DNA of 64,000 nt from Sycobia sp. Sy_11 (taxonomy: Eukaryota; Arthropoda; Insecta; Hymenoptera; Epichrysomallidae): NCBI GenBank assembly GCA_018907035.1, contig JACCIC010000298.1, positions 1-64,000 on the forward strand. The letters run 5' to 3'. Position numbers and translations under genes: made by a program. This document shows, piece by piece, positions 11,659 through 19,810 of this stretch; position 1 is the stretch's first letter, and each line of letters begins with the position of its first letter. The notes below the pieces were generated by a model. It had not been told where the DNA came from. It saw only the letters and a program-made list of their open reading frames with translations, and searched no databases.

Positions 11659-12416
11659 GGGACGAGGATGCTGGAGTCGAACTCGAGAATCCCTACAACA
11701 CGACTCCAAATATCACAGACGACGAATACGACTGCCCCAAAGCCAGGGATGTAACTCACATACATCCCAACATCAAGGCACCCGAGGAAGAAAACAGATT
11801 CTTCCTCAACATTGAGCTGATGGGGAAGATTTTCCCAGCGCTGATCGATCCTGGCGCTCGGAAATACTACGTAGGCCCTGGTCCCGGCAAACTGGTAAAG
11901 TCAGCTATTATACCGGTGCGCTCCTATATGCAGATGCCGGACGGCAAGGTATGTCCTGACGAAGGCGAGGTCGATCTGTCACTAACGATCGACAACCAAC
12001 GGCTTAAAGCCCGCTTCAAAGTATCGGCCTCCTTGAAATACGCCATGATCCTTGGTATGGACATACTTTCGTCGTTAAAGATGACCATCAACTTTGCAGA
12101 CGCTACGTGGCACACGCCTAAGAAAATCATCAGGCGTTTCGTAACCCAACACCGTGACTCACCTGAAGCTATCACGGCTATTGCAGCCGTTAATGGGGTA
12201 GCACAATTAAAGGACACGGAGAAAAAAGAAATGGACCGAGTGCTACGGCACCTTATACCGGAAAAAACCGGAACGCTGAAATTGGCACGCATGCAGCCAC
12301 ATTATATTGACACCCAGGGGCACCGTCCCATAAAACAGCGTCTCCGGCGAATACCGGATAAACTCCTCCGCAGGCTCATGCGGAAATTGACCGATTGCTC
12401 GAGGAGGGTATCATAG
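11586..12416 (+). CDS. pro: protease region of pol (gypsy element)
   Basis: This is the retropepsin-like aspartic protease expected to cleave Gag-Pol. It is open in the -1 frame relative to gag. The usable part starts at the slippery site (11646), since no initiator is needed. The active-site segment is LIDPGARKYYVGPG, with Asp88 followed by Pro89-Gly90-Ala91. Families normally have D-[TS]-G, so Pro at the second position should impair catalysis. The ILGMDIL block near residues 155-161 is the usual C-terminal protease motif. The frame continues toward RT but leaves frame near 12370 (ending ..RRLMRKLTDC), where RT homology (AHAEIDRLLEEGIIEP) continues one frame over. A one-base indel is the simplest explanation. 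Confidence 0.78.
   Translation: MWRKQCHDIELSPLQPTEELGKRVRDEDAGVELENPYNTTPNITDDEYDCPKARDVTHIHPNIKAPEEENRFFLNIELMGKIFPALIDPGARKYYVGPGPGKLVKSAIIPVRSYMQMPDGKVCPDEGEVDLSLTIDNQRLKARFKVSASLKYAMILGMDILSSLKMTINFADATWHTPKKIIRRFVTQHRDSPEAITAIAAVNGVAQLKDTEKKEMDRVLRHLIPEKTGTLKLARMQPHYIDTQGHRPIKQRLRRIPDKLLRRLMRKLTDCSRRVS
11646..11652 (+). promoter_or_regulatory. -1 ribosomal frameshift heptamer GGGAAAC at gag/pro junction
   Basis: In gag frame the codons read TCG GGA AAC GAG TAA, so the heptamer G_GGA_AAC fits X_XXY_YYZ exactly and sits one codon before the gag stop. The -1 frame enters the protease ORF. A weak stem (gagt..actc) lies about 17 bases downstream. Confidence 0.75.
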
Positions 12417-15370
12417 AACCGCCAGAAAGCTCGTGGAGCAGCTGCCCGGTAATCGTCCCTAAAAAGGACGGAAAAATAAGGTTCTGCATTGACTACCGGG
12501 CAGTCAACGCCATTACTAAGAAGGACGCATACCCTCTTCCGCATATGGATGTCCTGCTGGACAATTTACGTGACGCGCGGTACCTGACTAAAATAGATCT
12601 TAGTCAGGCCTACCACCAGATACCGCTTGAAGAGAGCAGTAAAGAGGTCACCGCCTTTGCGGTCCCGCAGAAAGGCCTCTTTCAATATACGAGACTACCT
12701 TATGGGCTAACGAACGCCCCGGCCACCTTCCAGCGAGGTATGGACCTTGTTTTCGGGCCAGCGTGGCAACCGAATGTCTTCGTGTATGTGGACGATATTA
12801 TCGTCGCTACGAAGACCTTCGAGCAGCACCTTCGTGAGGTGAAAGCGGTCCTCACCCGCTTGAACGAGATAGGCCTACAGATAAACAATGAGAAATCCGA
12901 GTTTTGCTGCCCGGAGGTCAAGTACCTAGGGTACATCGTAGACGCGGACGGTCTGCACAATGACCCCGACAAAATTCGCCCAGTAAGCGAATACCCAAGG
13001 CCTACCAACCTGCGACAATTGAGGGCCTTTCTAGGCATGGTCGGGTGGTACGCTAGATTCATAAAGGACTTAGCGGAAATCAAGCTGCCCCTCACCAAAC
13101 TATTGAAAAAAAACATCCAGTGGCACTGGGGAGGAGCGCAACAGGAAGCTTTCGACAAGCTCAGAATCCTGTTGACGCAAGCGCCTGTGCTAGCGCGCCC
13201 CGTGCAGAATCAACCGTATGTCTTGCAAACCGATGCGAGCAATTACGCTCTAGGAGCAGTGCTAAGCCAAGACCACCACGGCGAAGAGCACCCGATTGCT
13301 TACGCAAGCAGGACATTGACACCAGCTGAGACAAATTATACCGTCACCGAGAAGGAATGCCTAGCCGTCCTATGGGCAGTAGAAAAATTCCGCGGGTATT
13401 TACTCGGCGAAAAGTTTACGGTGATAACTGATCGCAGTAGCCTTAAGTGGTTACATACATTGAAAGACCCAACAGGACGTTTAGCTAGATGGGCAACAGC
13501 ACTCCAAGCGTACAACATGGAAATCGTCCACAGAATGGGAGCACTACATCATGTGCCAGATGCCCTATCAAGGCCCCCTCAACACCCAGAGTCCTCTACC
13601 GCAACTCTCACCACACTTGAAATGGACGATTGGTACCGCCAGAAAAGCGCCGAGATCCAAAAACACCCGGAGTTATATCCCGATTGGTCGATCAAAGAGG
13701 GACGGTTGTATAAACATCGGCCTAATGACATTACGAAAGCGCTAGGCCACGACCAGGATGACTGGAAGCTCGTGGTACCCTCTAACGACAGAGAGCGCGT
13801 CCTCCATGAGTGTCATAACACTCTGACCTCAGGGCACTTTGGAGTGGATAAAACCACTCACAAAGTCGGCCAGCAGTACTACTGGCCAGGTATGAAAAGA
13901 GACATACAGAAACATGTGAAACACTGCCCTGAGTGTCAAATACACAAAGTGTCGCAGAGAGGACCCACGGGCTTGATGTCGCAACGAAACATCGAAGGTC
14001 CCTGGAGCAGTGTAGCCGCAGATATCATGGGCCCGTTCCCGACCAGCAAGGGACAACATAAGTATCTCTTGGTGTTCCAAGACCTTTTCACCAAATACAT
14101 CGAGATACGTCCATTGCGAAAAGCAAATGGCCAAGCGATCACACGGGCACTAGAAGAGCAGATCATCTTCAAGTGGGGATGCCCGAAATACTTAATTTCG
14201 GATAATGGTACCGAGTTTGCCAACAACTGGCTAAAGACCAAACTCGGAGAATTGGATATAGTACACCAATTTCTTGCGCCGTACCACGCACAGGCCAACC
14301 CTGTAGAAAGAGTAAACAGGGTCATCAAAACCATGATCGCGATTTTTGTCCAAAACGACCATAAAAACTGGGACATCCACCTCCCAGAGTTGGCATTTGC
14401 AGTGAACACAGCAGTGCACGCTAGCACCCCGACATCGCCGGCATTTTTAAATTTTGGCCGGAATCCCCGAGAAATGCCGACGTATCGTCAGTCTCAAGAT
14501 TCAACGCTGCAGGTGCAAACATTAACACCACTGGAATGGCAAAATCGCATGAAAAGATTGCCCGCCATCCACAATCTCATAAGAAAACACCTGAGCACCG
14601 CAAGTCAAAAACAGGTCAAATATTATAACAAGGGTCGCCGAGCGGAAACATTTGAGGTAAACGATATGGTATGTCGACGCAACCATGTTCTGCCGTCCGG
14701 TCCCAGCCAATTCTCAGCGAAATTGGCCCCAAAATTTGTAGCTCCCTGTAAAATTACGAAAAAGATATCCCCCGTCGTATTCGAGATCAAAGACATGAGT
14801 GACGGGAAAACGACAAAGGCACATATATCAGACCTCAAGAGATATCATCAACCTAATAGCAGTAATTTATCCACAGGTATCAACAACAAGCAGCAACATG
14901 TACCGAGTAAACGGACGAGGCAGAGGACTGCGTCGATCGGTCATGTCCGATCAGTGCAAGAGACCTGGGGACGAACAAATTCCCACATCCCTCGCGTACA
15001 ACCCAGAAGAAATGTGGGGGTTAACGTCCAGAAGCGTAACCGCACCAACGGTGCATATACGCAGAAGTTCCCCCAACCGCTTCAATACTACTCTCGATAT
15101 GGAGAAAGTAAGCGAGGCCCTCGCAGAGGTACGGAAATCGCGACTGAATTTAATTCAGTTCAGTCCCGATACAACACAGGAGTTCGTCGAAGAGGAAGCG
15201 GCGATGCAAACTATACCAATAGCGGAAGCATCATTCGCCCCCTCGCTATTGGACACAAGCATACCGACCCCCGAGGACCCCGAAAATCCCACCCAACCCC
15301 AAACCCAAACCATTACCGACAACGTCTCATACCCCAATGCAGAATATTTAGAGGAGGTAGCTCAAGATGA
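12395..15370 (+). CDS. pol: pol: reverse transcriptase, RNase H, integrase (gypsy element)
   Basis: The frame is open from 12362; the conserved RT N-terminus (AEIDRLLEEGIIEPP) begins near 12371 and the listed start is the first TTG. RT: VPKKDGKIRFCIDYRAVN, then KIDLSQAYHQIPL, then the catalytic YVDD at residues 131-134. RNase H: TDASNYALGAVL with Asp280. Integrase: a zinc-binding H-H-C-C segment ending HCPECQIHK, then catalytic Asp543 (AADIMGPF), Asp603 (SDNGTEF) and Glu638 (NPVERVNR), all present. A C-terminal block (PVVFEIKDMSDGK..HISDLKRYH) ends integrase homology near 14850. The remaining roughly 170 codons are basic and lie opposite the next ORF in another frame, so they are probably read-through. 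RT and integrase look intact; the upstream frameshift breaks their link to protease. Confidence 0.9.
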   Translation: MLEEGIIEPPESSWSSCPVIVPKKDGKIRFCIDYRAVNAITKKDAYPLPHMDVLLDNLRDARYLTKIDLSQAYHQIPLEESSKEVTAFAVPQKGLFQYTRLPYGLTNAPATFQRGMDLVFGPAWQPNVFVYVDDIIVATKTFEQHLREVKAVLTRLNEIGLQINNEKSEFCCPEVKYLGYIVDADGLHNDPDKIRPVSEYPRPTNLRQLRAFLGMVGWYARFIKDLAEIKLPLTKLLKKNIQWHWGGAQQEAFDKLRILLTQAPVLARPVQNQPYVLQTDASNYALGAVLSQDHHGEEHPIAYASRTLTPAETNYTVTEKECLAVLWAVEKFRGYLLGEKFTVITDRSSLKWLHTLKDPTGRLARWATALQAYNMEIVHRMGALHHVPDALSRPPQHPESSTATLTTLEMDDWYRQKSAEIQKHPELYPDWSIKEGRLYKHRPNDITKALGHDQDDWKLVVPSNDRERVLHECHNTLTSGHFGVDKTTHKVGQQYYWPGMKRDIQKHVKHCPECQIHKVSQRGPTGLMSQRNIEGPWSSVAADIMGPFPTSKGQHKYLLVFQDLFTKYIEIRPLRKANGQAITRALEEQIIFKWGCPKYLISDNGTEFANNWLKTKLGELDIVHQFLAPYHAQANPVERVNRVIKTMIAIFVQNDHKNWDIHLPELAFAVNTAVHASTPTSPAFLNFGRNPREMPTYRQSQDSTLQVQTLTPLEWQNRMKRLPAIHNLIRKHLSTASQKQVKYYNKGRRAETFEVNDMVCRRNHVLPSGPSQFSAKLAPKFVAPCKITKKISPVVFEIKDMSDGKTTKAHISDLKRYHQPNSSNLSTGINNKQQHVPSKRTRQRTASIGHVRSVQETWGRTNSHIPRVQPRRNVGVNVQKRNRTNGAYTQKFPQPLQYYSRYGESKRGPRRGTEIATEFNSVQSRYNTGVRRRGSGDANYTNSGSIIRPLAIGHKHTDPRGPRKSHPTPNPNHYRQRLIPQCRIFRGGSSR

Positions 15371-16139
15371 GCGAGCGCGTCCGCAACGACGTAAAACTAC
15401 GGAAATTGCACAACATCAACAGTGCGATCGTCCGCAAAGACGTAAAACTACGATAGATGCAGAGGAGAACACCATCTCCTGCGACCGTCCGCAACGACGT
15501 AAAACTACGAAAGACGCACAACAACAAGAGTGCGACCGTCCGCAAAGACGAGAAACTACGGAAACTCAAGAAGAACACGCCCAGCAAAATGAAGACACAG
15601 AACATCAACAGAAGGTAGAAGGTAGAGAACCGGCAAATGAGGAGGAAGATGGATACATTTCCGAAGCAGCCTCATACAAAACGGGTCCATTAGAACCGTC
15701 ACGTACAAAGGTTCGGGTACAGAAAGATTTTACACCGCACGACCAAATACGTTCGGTCAGCCCGTTACCATATAGGCCAGGGCCAAGGATTCTTAAGCGA
15801 CATCCTCCCAAAAAGCCACACGCACCTAAGAATGTGGAGAAAGTAGTATATGTGAGCACCCCGGAACATGGAGACGTTCGAGTATATCGTGGAGACCGAT
15901 GTGCGTTCATGCGGTCTATCGCGACACAACAGTCGGACATGCAACCCCATCTAACCGCACAGGATGCTCACGCCACTACTAAGGAGAGATACATCATTCC
16001 GACCAAATACAGGAGGGCAACAAACGATGTTATCGCAGAATCCCCCCAAATCGCCCCACAGCAAGGAAATACCCCCATACCGTACCCACATACCGTCGCC
16101 CCAACCCATAACAAAACAAAGAAAGCAAGAAAAGGGTGA
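14898..16139 (+). CDS. post-pol ORF A: polar protein with RPQRRKTT repeats
   Basis: The first ATG of this frame after integrase homology is 14898, giving about 413 residues; the frame itself is open from further upstream. It overlaps the pol tail by 473 bases in the +1 frame. No signal peptide, membrane segment or envelope-like feature is seen, so it is not an env gene. Visible features are a basic N-terminus (MYRVNGRGRGLRR), an acidic/Pro-rich middle, and four copies of RPQRRKTT or RPQRRETT starting at 15378, 15429, 15486 and 15537, spaced 51-57 bases. A Lys/Pro-rich block (ILKRHPPKKPHAPKN) follows. Function is unknown; the position suggests a structural or nucleic-acid-binding product. It ends four bases into the next ORF. 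Confidence 0.6.
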   Translation: MYRVNGRGRGLRRSVMSDQCKRPGDEQIPTSLAYNPEEMWGLTSRSVTAPTVHIRRSSPNRFNTTLDMEKVSEALAEVRKSRLNLIQFSPDTTQEFVEEEAAMQTIPIAEASFAPSLLDTSIPTPEDPENPTQPQTQTITDNVSYPNAEYLEEVAQDERARPQRRKTTEIAQHQQCDRPQRRKTTIDAEENTISCDRPQRRKTTKDAQQQECDRPQRRETTETQEEHAQQNEDTEHQQKVEGREPANEEEDGYISEAASYKTGPLEPSRTKVRVQKDFTPHDQIRSVSPLPYRPGPRILKRHPPKKPHAPKNVEKVVYVSTPEHGDVRVYRGDRCAFMRSIATQQSDMQPHLTAQDAHATTKERYIIPTKYRRATNDVIAESPQIAPQQGNTPIPYPHTVAPTHNKTKKARKG

Positions 16140-16804
16140 ACCCATTCACGATACCACCACCGGAGAGTAGAGAAATAGAAACAAGCCCAGTGGCGAGCCT
16201 GAACAATTCGAAAGAAGAGGAAATCATAGAGGCAATTGTCACCGAAGGCAGCAAGAAACTCCCAGGCTTGATGGACACCCTTATCGCACCACCCCCCAAT
16301 TTTATACCGCCCATACGGCCCCACCCTTCAATCCCCACAACACCACTTCCGGGTCTCGGAAGCATGCGCAATAGGTCCTTCACGGGCCCAGCAGGAGCTG
16401 AAGGTTCGGACCATGGCGAGGCAGCAGTAACAAACTGCTGGAATTGTAGCGAGGTCGGTCACCGCTACAACGCCTGCCCACACCCCAGATCAAGGAGATT
16501 TTGTTATAGGTGTGGCAGAGCCGGCATTGACGTTGGCATGTGCACGTCCTGCCGGAAGCCGACCCCTGCCGTTCCGTCTTGGGAGGGGGAGGACGTTAGA
16601 GGGGTAGAGAAGACGACACGTCAGGTGTCAGAAGATTTGGTGGAGCCACTAGGGATGGCGAACGTGAATGAGGAGGTGACGGGAGCGCCTATGTCAATAC
16701 CGCCAATGATGGAGCAAACCATTAGGCAAGCGGCAGCCGCCGCGGGAGCTCAGCAACCATTACTTATTATAATGCCGGGGGCGACTGTTTATTTAAACAA
16801 GTAG
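16136..16804 (+). CDS. post-pol ORF B: second CCHC zinc-knuckle protein
   Basis: The frame is open for 222 codons in the -1 frame relative to ORF A. No ATG lies near the beginning (GTG at 16136 overlaps the ORF A stop), so expression may need frameshifting or re-initiation, or A and B were one ORF split by an indel. Residues 101-114 read CWNCSEVGHRYNAC, a CX2CX4HX4C knuckle, followed by a second cluster CYRCG..C..C. The layout matches the two clusters at the end of this element's gag (CWTCKKPGHWADRC then CYNCG). This is therefore a gag-type nucleocapsid module placed after pol. An alanine/glutamine stretch and a hydrophobic end (LLIIMPGATVYL) follow. Confidence 0.65.
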   Translation: MNPFTIPPPESREIETSPVASLNNSKEEEIIEAIVTEGSKKLPGLMDTLIAPPPNFIPPIRPHPSIPTTPLPGLGSMRNRSFTGPAGAEGSDHGEAAVTNCWNCSEVGHRYNACPHPRSRRFCYRCGRAGIDVGMCTSCRKPTPAVPSWEGEDVRGVEKTTRQVSEDLVEPLGMANVNEEVTGAPMSIPPMMEQTIRQAAAAAGAQQPLLIIMPGATVYLNK

Positions 16805-18267
16805 ATCGCCGGTTGCTGAGTGCCCACGCTACCGCAGAAGGACATGATACAGGGCTGGAGGTGATAGAGGGGCACCGACATAAATAATGCCCAGCCCAGA
16901 GGCGTAAAAGTGCAGAAAGTAGCGATTATAAAATAGTGGATAAAATAGCGCGCGAACAGAAGCACTAGAAAGTATGAATGGCACGGGTACATAAATGGCG
17001 CGAAGAGATGAGACTAAATATAAATATAAATGGCGCGAAGAGGAGTACATAAGTATTAAACTTGCGTATAAAATGGCGCAAACCGGAGTAAGCTCAGATA
17101 TAACTGGCGCAAACAGGAGCAAATATATATAGAGGGCGTGGACAGGAGCAAACCCCTATAATATGGCGCAGTCTATAGAAGAAGCATATAAAATGGCGCA
17201 AACAAGAGCCAATCCACAAAAAAACGCCCCGTGAACCTTGGCAGAGCAACGATACATGATGTATTGCGAGAGTATATAGAAAGGCGCAAGCATAAAAACG
17301 TTGATATCTAGAATAATGCCCAACGCAGAAATGGAAGAAGTAGCACCCCTATCGTTTTTTCCCGTACGGCCATTCCCATGATTCCCCCACCACGTCCCAA
17401 GAGAGGAACCGGTACCCATATATCCCCATGGAAAATATATATGGAGTGAGCGCGAATCGTGTTAAGGGATGACCTGGAAAATTGAAAAAGAAAGGGATAT
17501 TAGAGCCAACCCCTTAGCCGAGATACACTGATGGCACAGCGTCGGTGGGTGAGGACAAAACCAATAGCACCAGTTAGAAGAGCGCACAATGGCTCCCATA
17601 GTAACTAAGCTACTTGCTCGCCCCACCAACGCCGTACCAACCCCGATAATAGGAACGTCACTAACGACGACTATTTTTCCAGCGAACTTGCAACAAGCAG
17701 AAGAAGAAGAAGAGAATCGCAAGAAAGAAAGCGAAATGATTGCAAGAAAAACACAGAAGTGAGCGTTAGAAACCTGATTAGGTAGCTAGCACAGGATTTA
17801 TATTAATATTAGTTATAGTTTTTTTTTCGTCACCTAATAATAATCTACAGTTCTCTAGGATAAGTCCCGTTAGCAATAGGTTAGAATAGGGCTTAGTTTA
17901 TAATTAGACGTAGGGAAGTAGTAATAGGAATAACCAATAGAATTATATCGAGTCATAGCGAGCCACCGACGACCAAGCGCTGCACCAGCGGGTGCAATCA
18001 CATTTTTCGTTTTCGTTACCACAAATTACTTTTTTTGTTTCTCGTTTATACCCATGCGAAGGGTAAACCAATGGTCGTCGTTTTTTTTTTCCTTTTGCCC
18101 AAATCATGTATTGTCCCCCTACCGTGTTTTTGTCAAAGAATGTATGATCCCTTACCGTATGTATTTAACCACGGTGTTAGTCCCCACCATGTTCCCCGAA
18201 GTACATATCGCGTCTCGCGCACGGACACCCTGCACAACCTTTCGCGATCACGCGCCCCCCTGCGGTT
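16805..18267 (+). other. non-coding 3' region of the gypsy element
   Basis: There is no convincing ORF between the last stop and the polypurine tract. It includes the PBS-like motif array (16946-17290) and then unassigned sequence; a purine-rich run sits at about 17697-17760. Frames within it are short and lack recognisable motifs. Confidence 0.6.
16946..17290 (+). repeat. degenerate array of TATAAAATGGCGC (U5/PBS-junction-like) motifs
   Basis: TGGCGC or one-mismatch variants begin at 16946, 16996, 17031, 17074, 17105, 17134, 17164, 17194 and 17282. Spacing settles to 29-31 bases in the middle. The commonest flanks are ATAAAA before and AAACAGGAGC after. The first 13 bases, TATAAAATGGCGC, are identical to the LTR end plus PBS start of this element at 7481-7492. 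Confidence 0.75.
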
Positions 18268-18281
18268 TGGGAGGGGGAGTT
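18268..18281 (+). other. polypurine tract
   Basis: gggagggggagt plus flanking T residues directly precede the 3' LTR. This is where plus-strand DNA synthesis is primed in LTR retrotransposons. Confidence 0.85.
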
Positions 18282-19505
18282 TGTAACCGCCCGAACGGCG
18301 GCTGTAGGTGAGAGCACTCGTGCGAAACCGCGAGTGTTCGGGCGTGTCCGCGAAACGATACGCGCGAGCCGCGAGGGCGCTGGAAGCGCTGTAGGAAGTA
18401 AGAAGATCGGAACGAACTTCGCATTCTTGTCTTGACCTTCGTCAATCCGAGTTCTCGAGTTGGTTCTTCGTCGTATATCTTTTTCCTTTTCGTCCCCGAC
18501 GCACCTTTATTCTGTCCCGCGGTAGAATACCGTAGTTTTGCCCGTTCGCGATCGTATCGTGAAGCGTGAAGTAAGGTCGCAGTTTTGCGCCTTTCGCGGG
18601 AACGCGTAGTAAGTTTGCCCTCGCGCAAACTCCGTGCGAAAGCATCGACATCGACGGGGAGAGGACACGCGGCGACATCCTCGTATCAGCCCCGGACTGT
18701 GAGCGGAAGCTTTGAGGAAGCGTGTGCGCGTTGCCATACGCGTGCCGTTGTGAGCCAGCAACGCCATCAGCGGCTACGAGCCGCAGCCACGCGCAGCCGC
18801 GCGAGCCAGCAGCTAGGAGCGAGAGAGAGAGCGCGCGCCCGGTCGCCCGGACAGCAGCGACCGCACCAGCGAGCGACAGCGACCGCACCAGCGGGCGTCA
18901 GCGACAGCACCGGCGAGCGCCAGCGACAGCATCATCGTCGTCGGCGGCAAGTAGCTTTTGCTTTTGTCATTTCATTCAGGTGTGCATATAGCTAGGTCCT
19001 GACCCGCCGCCGCACCCGCGCGCCGTGATCTGCCGACTGCATAGCTTCGCGGTTTAGCCGTATAAGATGTATTTATCGCGCGTAGCATAGCCATTAGTTT
19101 TATAATCCCGTTTATCGTATTGTATCGCCGTAAATGCGTTCGCGTATAAATTGTCCGTTAGCATATAATATGTAGTGTAATACCGTTGTTCCCACGTGTT
19201 TCGTCAAGAGCGTCCCGTTCCGTTTCCCCCGTCCCCGTAGATGTTAAAGGAGTGCATGATTAACTGAATAATCGATGTAGTGTCGCGGAACCCGCACTCA
19301 GTATTAACTATATGTATCGCTTCATCATTGTAAGTAGTCGGTTTGTATAAATAAATAGTAATTTTGTAATAATCTGATAAAATCACTCGCATGGTTCATT
19401 CTCCGTTCCCCGTCCCCTTTCAGCGGAGTGCACGGCCGGCAGCGTGGAAGAGTCCACACACACACACACGCGCAAGTGAACAGTAAGTATAATCCGATTT
19501 CGGGG

Positions 19506-19510
<5 letters not shown>
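18282..19510 (+). repeat. 3' LTR (1229 bp) of the gypsy element
   Basis: Matches 6213-7483 with roughly ten single-base differences and two fewer 22-bp repeat units. It ends GGTTATA at 19510 directly against an (AT)n tract. Confidence 0.95.

Positions 19511-19548
<38 letters not shown>
19511..19548. repeat. (AT)n microsatellite, right part of the gypsy insertion site
   Basis: A pure AT run of 38 bases. With the AT run at 6194-6212 it forms the interrupted target microsatellite. Confidence 0.9.
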
Positions 19549-19550
<2 letters not shown>

Positions 19551-19810
19551 ATAATGTGTGAGAGTAGTGTCAAATTAAACTGCAGAACAAAAATACCGAC
19601 TAATGTCACACCTTTTTTAGGATAGGAATCCCAAAATTGAATATAGCCATTCAACTGAGCTGGCCTGGTATTAAGAGTGCTTGACGATTGTCCGAAGTCC
19701 AAATCGATCGTTGCGCTTCATAGAGAAAAATTTTTTTTTTAAAAATTAAAAATAATTAAAATATATATTATATATCATATTTATATAATAATATAATGTA
19801 ATATATATTA
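19549..19810. other. spacer between gypsy 3' LTR and mariner
   Basis: No gene. A phrase here (gtcaaattaaac then ctaatgtcac, 19566-19608) recurs near 28857-28890, suggesting a shared old repeat. Confidence 0.4.

Larger units (their letters stand above)
6213..19510 (+). mobile_element. Ty3/gypsy LTR retrotransposon, 13.3 kb, with post-pol ORFs
   Basis: A complete LTR-to-LTR element: 5' LTR, primer binding site, long AT-rich leader, gag remnant, protease, RT-RNase H-integrase, two extra ORFs, a long non-coding 3' region, polypurine tract, 3' LTR. The LTRs begin TGTAACC and end GGTTATA. The left flank is an (AT)n tract ending at 6212 and the right flank is an (AT)n tract starting at 19511, so it inserted into a microsatellite; the target duplication cannot be resolved there. 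The LTRs differ at only about ten positions outside repeats, indicating recent insertion. Gag lacks its N-terminus, protease has DPG instead of DTG, and pol has a one-base frameshift, so this copy is probably not autonomous. A relative begins at 62603. Confidence 0.92.

Noticed and set aside
12362..12416. Possible second programmed -1 frameshift between protease and RT
   Set aside because: No X_XXY_YYZ heptamer lies in frame within the overlap, and gypsy protease and RT are normally one frame. A one-base indel is simpler.
16126..16139. AAAAGGG before the ORF A stop as a slippery site
   Set aside because: A_AAA_GGG does not fit X_XXY_YYZ because the second tRNA would mismatch. Kept only as a weak possibility.
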